Source: Nocardioides sp. 503
GTDB taxonomy: Bacteria > Actinomycetota > Actinomycetes > Propionibacteriales > Nocardioidaceae
Direction: 5' to 3'
Length of the DNA: 64,000 bases
NCBI RefSeq assembly: GCF_004522095.1
Contig: NZ_SPUI01000003.1
Location: 992,001 to 1,056,000 of the forward strand
Shown here: in pieces, positions 60,383-64,000 of the stretch
Numbering within the stretch: the first letter of the stretch is position 1
Layout of the letters: the number at the start of each line of letters is the position of its first letter
The notes under the pieces: model-generated
The model's database searches: none
Told to the model about the DNA's origin: nothing
The model's input: only the letters and a program-made list of their open reading frames with translations
Position numbers and translations under genes: made by a program

Positions 60383-61522
60383 TCACGAGGCGTAGCCCAA
60401 GAGCTTCGCGGCGAGGTCGGTGAGGACCTCGGTGGCACCGCCGCCGATGGGCAGGAGCCGGGCGTCGCGGTAGTGCCGCTCGACCTCGGTCCCGTGCATG
60501 TAGCCCGTGCCACCGTGCAGCTGGACCGCCTCGTCGCAGACGTACGTCGCGGCGTCGCAGGCGGTCTGCTTGGCCAGGCAGGCCTCGGCGATGACGCTCT
60601 CGCCGGCGACGTGGCGGGCGGCGACGGCGTGGGTGTAGGCACGGGCGACCTCCACGCGACGGTGCATCTCGACGAGCTTGTGGCGCACCACCTGGCGCGA
60701 GGCCAGCGGCTGCCCGAAGGTCTCGCGATCGCGGCAGTAGGCGGCGGTCAGCGCCAGCGAGCGGGCGGCGATGCCGTAGCCGTGGACCGCCAGCGCCATC
60801 CGCTCGACGACGAACTGCTCGGCGATGTACCAGAAGCCGGCGTCCTGCTCGCCGACCAGGTTGCCGACCGGCACCCGCACGTCGGTGAACGACAGCTCGG
60901 CGGTGTCGGAGCAGTGCCAGCCCATCTTGGCCAGCCCCCGGTCGACGACGAAGCCCGGCGCGCCCTTGTCGACGACCAGCAGGCTGACGCCCCCCGCGCC
61001 CGGCCCGCCGGTGCGCACGGCCGTCGTGACGAAGTCGGCGCGCACCCCGCTGGTGATGAAGGTCTTGGCGCCGTTGACGACGTAGTGCTCGCCGTCGCGC
61101 ACGGCGGTCGTCCGCAGGTTGCCGACGTCGGAGCCGCCGCCGGGCTCGGTGATCGCGAGCGCGCCGATCAGCTCCCCGGCCAGCGTGGGCCGGACGTAGC
61201 GGTCGACGAGGTCGGGCGAGCCGTGGGCCGCGAGGTGGGGCAGTGCGATGCCGTGGGTGAAGAGCCCGGCCATCAGGCCGCTCGAGGCACCGGCGGCGAG
61301 CATCGCCTCCTGCAGCGCGACGGTGTCGAGCAGGTCGCCGCCCTCGCCGCCCACCGACTCGGGGAACGAGATCCCGAGCAGGCCCTGGCGCGCCGCCGCC
61401 ACGTGCAGCTCGCGCGGGATCGACCCGGCGTCCTCCCACGACTGGAGGTGGGGCTCGACCTCGCGGCGGGTGAACTCGGTGCCCAGCGCCCGGAGCTCGG
61501 ACCTCGGCTCGGCGGTCGTCAC
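60383..61522 (-). CDS. Acyl-CoA dehydrogenase, second paralogue
   Basis: A 379-residue flavoenzyme. FAD contacts are IGALAITEPGGGSDVGNLRTTA and GAKTFITSGVRADF; YCRDRETFGQPLASRQVVRHKL and QLHGGTGYMHGTEVERHYRDARLLPIGGGATEVLTDLAAKLLG complete the core. The C-terminal catalytic Glu position carries Gly (GGGATE), while EQFVVERMALAV supplies a Glu at the isovaleryl-CoA dehydrogenase position. It is a second branched-chain/isoprenoid acyl-CoA oxidation enzyme. The GTG at 61522 overlaps the AtuA-like stop by 4 nt. Confidence 0.9.
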   Translation of the reverse strand: MTTAEPRSELRALGTEFTRREVEPHLQSWEDAGSIPRELHVAAARQGLLGISFPESVGGEGGDLLDTVALQEAMLAAGASSGLMAGLFTHGIALPHLAAHGSPDLVDRYVRPTLAGELIGALAITEPGGGSDVGNLRTTAVRDGEHYVVNGAKTFITSGVRADFVTTAVRTGGPGAGGVSLLVVDKGAPGFVVDRGLAKMGWHCSDTAELSFTDVRVPVGNLVGEQDAGFWYIAEQFVVERMALAVHGYGIAARSLALTAAYCRDRETFGQPLASRQVVRHKLVEMHRRVEVARAYTHAVAARHVAGESVIAEACLAKQTACDAATYVCDEAVQLHGGTGYMHGTEVERHYRDARLLPIGGGATEVLTDLAAKLLGYAS

Positions 61523-63279
61523 AGCAACCCCTCCTGGACGTGCACGATGCGTGAGCGGACCCACTCGCCCAGGCCCTTGGCCTGGGGGTCGAAGCGCGTT
61601 GAGGCGGCGACGCCCTCGCCGAGCAGGCCGCGGATGAGCACGTTGACGGCGCCCAGGTGCGGCAGCACGTAGACCTCGACGTCGAGGTCGCGCGCCTCGG
61701 GGACCAGCTCGCGGACCTTGCGCGGGCTCATGAACTTGGCCAGCCACGTGACGCGGGCGGCGTGCTTGTCGGCATCGACGGTGTCGTCGTGCGCCACCCA
61801 GAGGCCGAGGTTGGCGTCGCCGCCCTTGTCGCCGGAGCGGGCGTGCACGAAGGAGCCGAGCGGGGCGCGGCGCGTGAGGGAGTCGACCGGCGCGGGGTAC
61901 GGCGAGGGCCGCAGGCCGTCGGCGGCGTCGGCGCCCGAGAAGTCCGTCGGGTCCGGCACGACCTCGCGGCTGCCGTCGGCGTGGACGACGGTGTGGGTGA
62001 CGGCCGAGCGGTCGACGTACTCGGGCCGGTAGATGCCGTAGGGCGTCGGCGGTCCGGGCGGCGCGGTCATCGTGAAGCCGGGGTACGACGCCAGGGCCAG
62101 CTCGACCGCGGGGCCGGTGAACGCCTTGGCGACCGGGCCGGCCTCGGGGTCCAGGACGGTGCACCGCAGCAGGCAGGAGGCGCCCTCCTGGGTGTCGGAG
62201 TCGCCGGCGGGCAGGGCGGTGCGGGTCCAGCTGACCGTCGTGGCCGTGAGCGAGGGCTCCAGCTGGGCGCGCACCCAGTCGGCCTTGGCATCGATGTCCA
62301 GGCCGGTGAGCACCAGCTCGAGGGAGTTGCGGAAGCCGCCGAGCGTGTTGACGCAGACCTTGAGCCGCTCGGGCGGCGCCGCACCGGTGACGCCGCTGAT
62401 CGCGACCCGGTCCGGGCCCTCCTGCGCCAGGCGCACCGAGGCGAGGTCGGTGACCACGTCGGGGTTGAGGTAGCGGGTGCTCTGGATCTCGTAGACCAGC
62501 TGCGCGGTGACGGTGTCGACCGTGACCGCGCCGCCGGTGCCGTCCTGCTTCGTGACGACGCAGGAGCCGTCGGCGGCGATCTCGGCGAGCGGGAAGCCCA
62601 GCGGGCGCCCGGTGTGGGACAGCGTGCGGAAACCGGAGAAGTTGCCTCCCGTGGCCTGGGTGCCGCACTCGAGCACGTGGCCCGCCACGACGGCGCCGGC
62701 CAGCTCGTCGTAGGACGTCGGCGTCCAGCCGAAGTGCGCGACGGCCGGGCCCACGACCAGCGAGGCGTCGGTGACACGGCCGGTCACGACGACGTCGGCG
62801 CCCTGGCGCAGCGCGGCGGCGATGCCGAAGCCGCCGAGGTAGGCGTTGGCGGTGAGGGCGCCCTCGCTCAGGCCCACCTCCGCGGCGCGCGAGCGCAGGT
62901 CGTCGCCCTCGACGTGGGCGATCGCGGGGTCCAGGCCGAGGCCCTTCGCGACCTCGCGCAGCCGGTCGGCCAGGCCCGCGGGGTTGAGGCCGCCGGCGTT
63001 GCTGACGATCGTCACGCCCTGCTCGAGGGCGAGCCCCAGGCAGTCCTCCAGCTGACGCACGAAGGTCCGGGCGTAGCCGAGCGAGGGGTCCTTCATCGTG
63101 TCGCGGCCCAGGATCAGCATGGTCAGCTCGGCGAGGTAGTCGCCGGTGAGGACGTCGAGGCCGTGACCGTCCCGGGCGCCCTCGAGCATCTCGCGCATGG
63201 CGGCCAGCCGGTCGCCGTAGAAGCCGGAGCAGTTGCCGATGCGCAGCACCGGCGCGGTCGCGCCGCTCGCCGCGGTCAT
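61519..63279 (-). CDS. AtuA-like acyclic terpene utilisation protein
   Basis: A 586-residue protein of the AtuA family, two-domain form. PVLRIGNCSGFYGDRLAAMREML, a long YLAELTMLILGRDTMKDPSLGYA-like stretch, VSNAGGLNPAGLADRLREVAKGLGL, VVVTGRVTDASLVVGPAVAHFGW and a C-terminal HARSGDKGGDANLGLWVAHD domain are characteristic. In Pseudomonas, atuA is needed for growth on citronellol-type terpenes, but its reaction is unknown. The ATG at 63279 overlaps the upstream stop (ATGA). Its location with carboxylase and dehydrogenase genes reproduces the Atu gene set. Confidence 0.9.
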   Translation of the reverse strand: MTAASGATAPVLRIGNCSGFYGDRLAAMREMLEGARDGHGLDVLTGDYLAELTMLILGRDTMKDPSLGYARTFVRQLEDCLGLALEQGVTIVSNAGGLNPAGLADRLREVAKGLGLDPAIAHVEGDDLRSRAAEVGLSEGALTANAYLGGFGIAAALRQGADVVVTGRVTDASLVVGPAVAHFGWTPTSYDELAGAVVAGHVLECGTQATGGNFSGFRTLSHTGRPLGFPLAEIAADGSCVVTKQDGTGGAVTVDTVTAQLVYEIQSTRYLNPDVVTDLASVRLAQEGPDRVAISGVTGAAPPERLKVCVNTLGGFRNSLELVLTGLDIDAKADWVRAQLEPSLTATTVSWTRTALPAGDSDTQEGASCLLRCTVLDPEAGPVAKAFTGPAVELALASYPGFTMTAPPGPPTPYGIYRPEYVDRSAVTHTVVHADGSREVVPDPTDFSGADAADGLRPSPYPAPVDSLTRRAPLGSFVHARSGDKGGDANLGLWVAHDDTVDADKHAARVTWLAKFMSPRKVRELVPEARDLDVEVYVLPHLGAVNVLIRGLLGEGVAASTRFDPQAKGLGEWVRSRIVHVQEGLL

Positions 63280-64000
63280 CGGCGCGCCCGACCCTCGCCG
63301 GGAGGTCCCGCGAAGCACTGTGCGATCCCCAGCCACCGCTCGGCGTCGTCACCCTGCGCCACCAGGGCGGTGTCGTCGCGGTGGACGCGCTGGGTGACCA
63401 GCAGGCAGAAGTCGTACGCCGGACCGGTCACCCGCTGTGCCGCGTCCTCGGGACCCCACGTCCAGAGCTCGCCGGACGGCGACGTGAGCTCGACGCGCGG
63501 CTCGTCGGCCGGCGGCTCGAGTCCGTTGCTCGCGAACGAGAACCCGCGGGTGCGCACGCCGATGTGGGCCACGTGGCGGATCCGGTCGGTGACCTCGGGC
63601 TCGGTGCCGAGGGCCTGGTAGACGTCGAGGGCGTGGGCCCAGGTCTCCATGAAACGGGCCGTCGCCATGGAGGTCGCCGACATCGGCGGGCCGAACCACG
63701 GCATCTTCTGCCCGTCCGCGAGCTCGCGCAGCGCCTCGGCGAGCTCGGTGCGGGCCTTGCCCCAGCGCGCGAGCAGCGCCGTGGGGGCCAGCCGGGCGAC
63801 CTCGTGGGCCGCCGTGTCGACGTACCCGGTGGGGTCGGCGATGGCCTCCAGGACGAGGTCGTCCCAAGCCTGCTTGCCCTCGGGACCGACCAGCGAGCGC
63901 GCGGCGGCCGTGGCGGTCTCGTCGGTCCACAGCAGGTGCGCGACCTGCGTGGCGACGCTCCAGCCCGCGGCCGGGGTGGGCGTGGCCCAGCCACCCCGGT
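63276..64000 (-). CDS. TIGR03084-type metal-binding (DinB/MDMPI-like) protein, 5' end cut by window
   Basis: The frame is open to the window edge, so the N-terminal start is missing. The visible part has GWSVATQVAHLLWTDETAT (metal-binding His on the DinB-type helix), the signature MPWFGPPMSATSMATARFMETWAHALDVYQALG, and a C-terminal winged part. The fold is that of the mycothiol-dependent maleylpyruvate isomerase/DinB superfamily; its role in the operon may be mycothiol-dependent isomerisation or detoxification (inference). It is probably near the start of the Atu-like operon. Confidence 0.85.
   Translation of the reverse strand, partial: RGGWATPTPAAGWSVATQVAHLLWTDETATAAARSLVGPEGKQAWDDLVLEAIADPTGYVDTAAHEVARLAPTALLARWGKARTELAEALRELADGQKMPWFGPPMSATSMATARFMETWAHALDVYQALGTEPEVTDRIRHVAHIGVRTRGFSFASNGLEPPADEPRVELTSPSGELWTWGPEDAAQRVTGPAYDFCLLVTQRVHRDDTALVAQGDDAERWLGIAQCFAGPPGEGRARR

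Overview
The window is about 72% GC by eye and dense with codons ending in G or C. It carries mycobacterial-type gene families (SigK/RskA, MprAB-like two-component system, DUF3558 and fasciclin lipoproteins, HelD, BkdABC, TIGR03084) and many tight stop/start overlaps. This points to an actinobacterium, most likely of the Nocardioides/Propionibacteriales type; the genus is an inference. No rRNA, tRNA, CRISPR array, insertion sequence or integrase was seen.

Layout. 0-9.5 kb: epimerase tail, OFA-type MFS transporter, hydroxysteroid-dehydrogenase-like SDR, Ser/Thr kinase, nitroreductase and the branched-chain 2-oxoacid dehydrogenase operon bkdA-bkdB-bkdC. 9.5-13.6 kb: cation efflux, glutathionyl-hydroquinone-reductase-like protein and two tandem paralogous secreted proteins. 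13.6-21.4 kb: a cluster of a DUF2126 transglutaminase, a circularly permuted ATP-grasp/alpha-E fusion, a second transglutaminase and a zinc-ribbon metallopeptidase, a poorly understood peptide-modification system. 21.4-28.7 kb: HTH regulator/MFS pair, aminotransferase, VanZ, dimethylargininase with a divergent FadR-type regulator, and a membrane protein/LMW-phosphatase/fructosamine-kinase operon suggestive of protein deglycation. 28.7-33.4 kb: DivIVA-domain protein, MarR/azoreductase pair with two operators, MprAB-like system with a lipoprotein. 33.5-39.7 kb: pabB, pabA, a PhzE-like ADIC/anthranilate synthase, and HelD. 40.2-50.3 kb: enoyl-CoA hydratase, then a SigK-regulon-like island (molybdopterin oxidoreductase, fasciclin lipoprotein, sigK, rskA, FAD oxidoreductase fused to DUF1365, two CFA-type lipid methyltransferases, DUF1295 protein). 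50.3-53.4 kb: small membrane protein, NADP-binding protein, tyrosine phosphatase, YihY. 53.4-55.5 kb: a lower-GC island with one orphan gene bearing a HEPN-like motif. 55.5-64 kb: an acyl-CoA catabolic operon (two acyl-CoA dehydrogenases, biotin carboxylase/BCCP, carboxyltransferase, AtuA-like, TIGR03084) resembling acyclic-terpene or branched-acid degradation.

Three genome-scale patterns stand out. (1) Dispersed palindromic elements lie between genes and also in frame inside genes; two unrelated enzymes carry the same ten residues, ETGASAPSST, from the same element in the same frame. (2) Nineteen genes have a -10-like hexamer ending 6-7 nt before the start codon, so leaderless transcripts are probably common and the hexamers help fix start codons. 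(3) Two SigK-like promoters (CCATCC or CAATCC, 16 nt, CGAAC) precede the molybdopterin oxidoreductase and the fasciclin lipoprotein.
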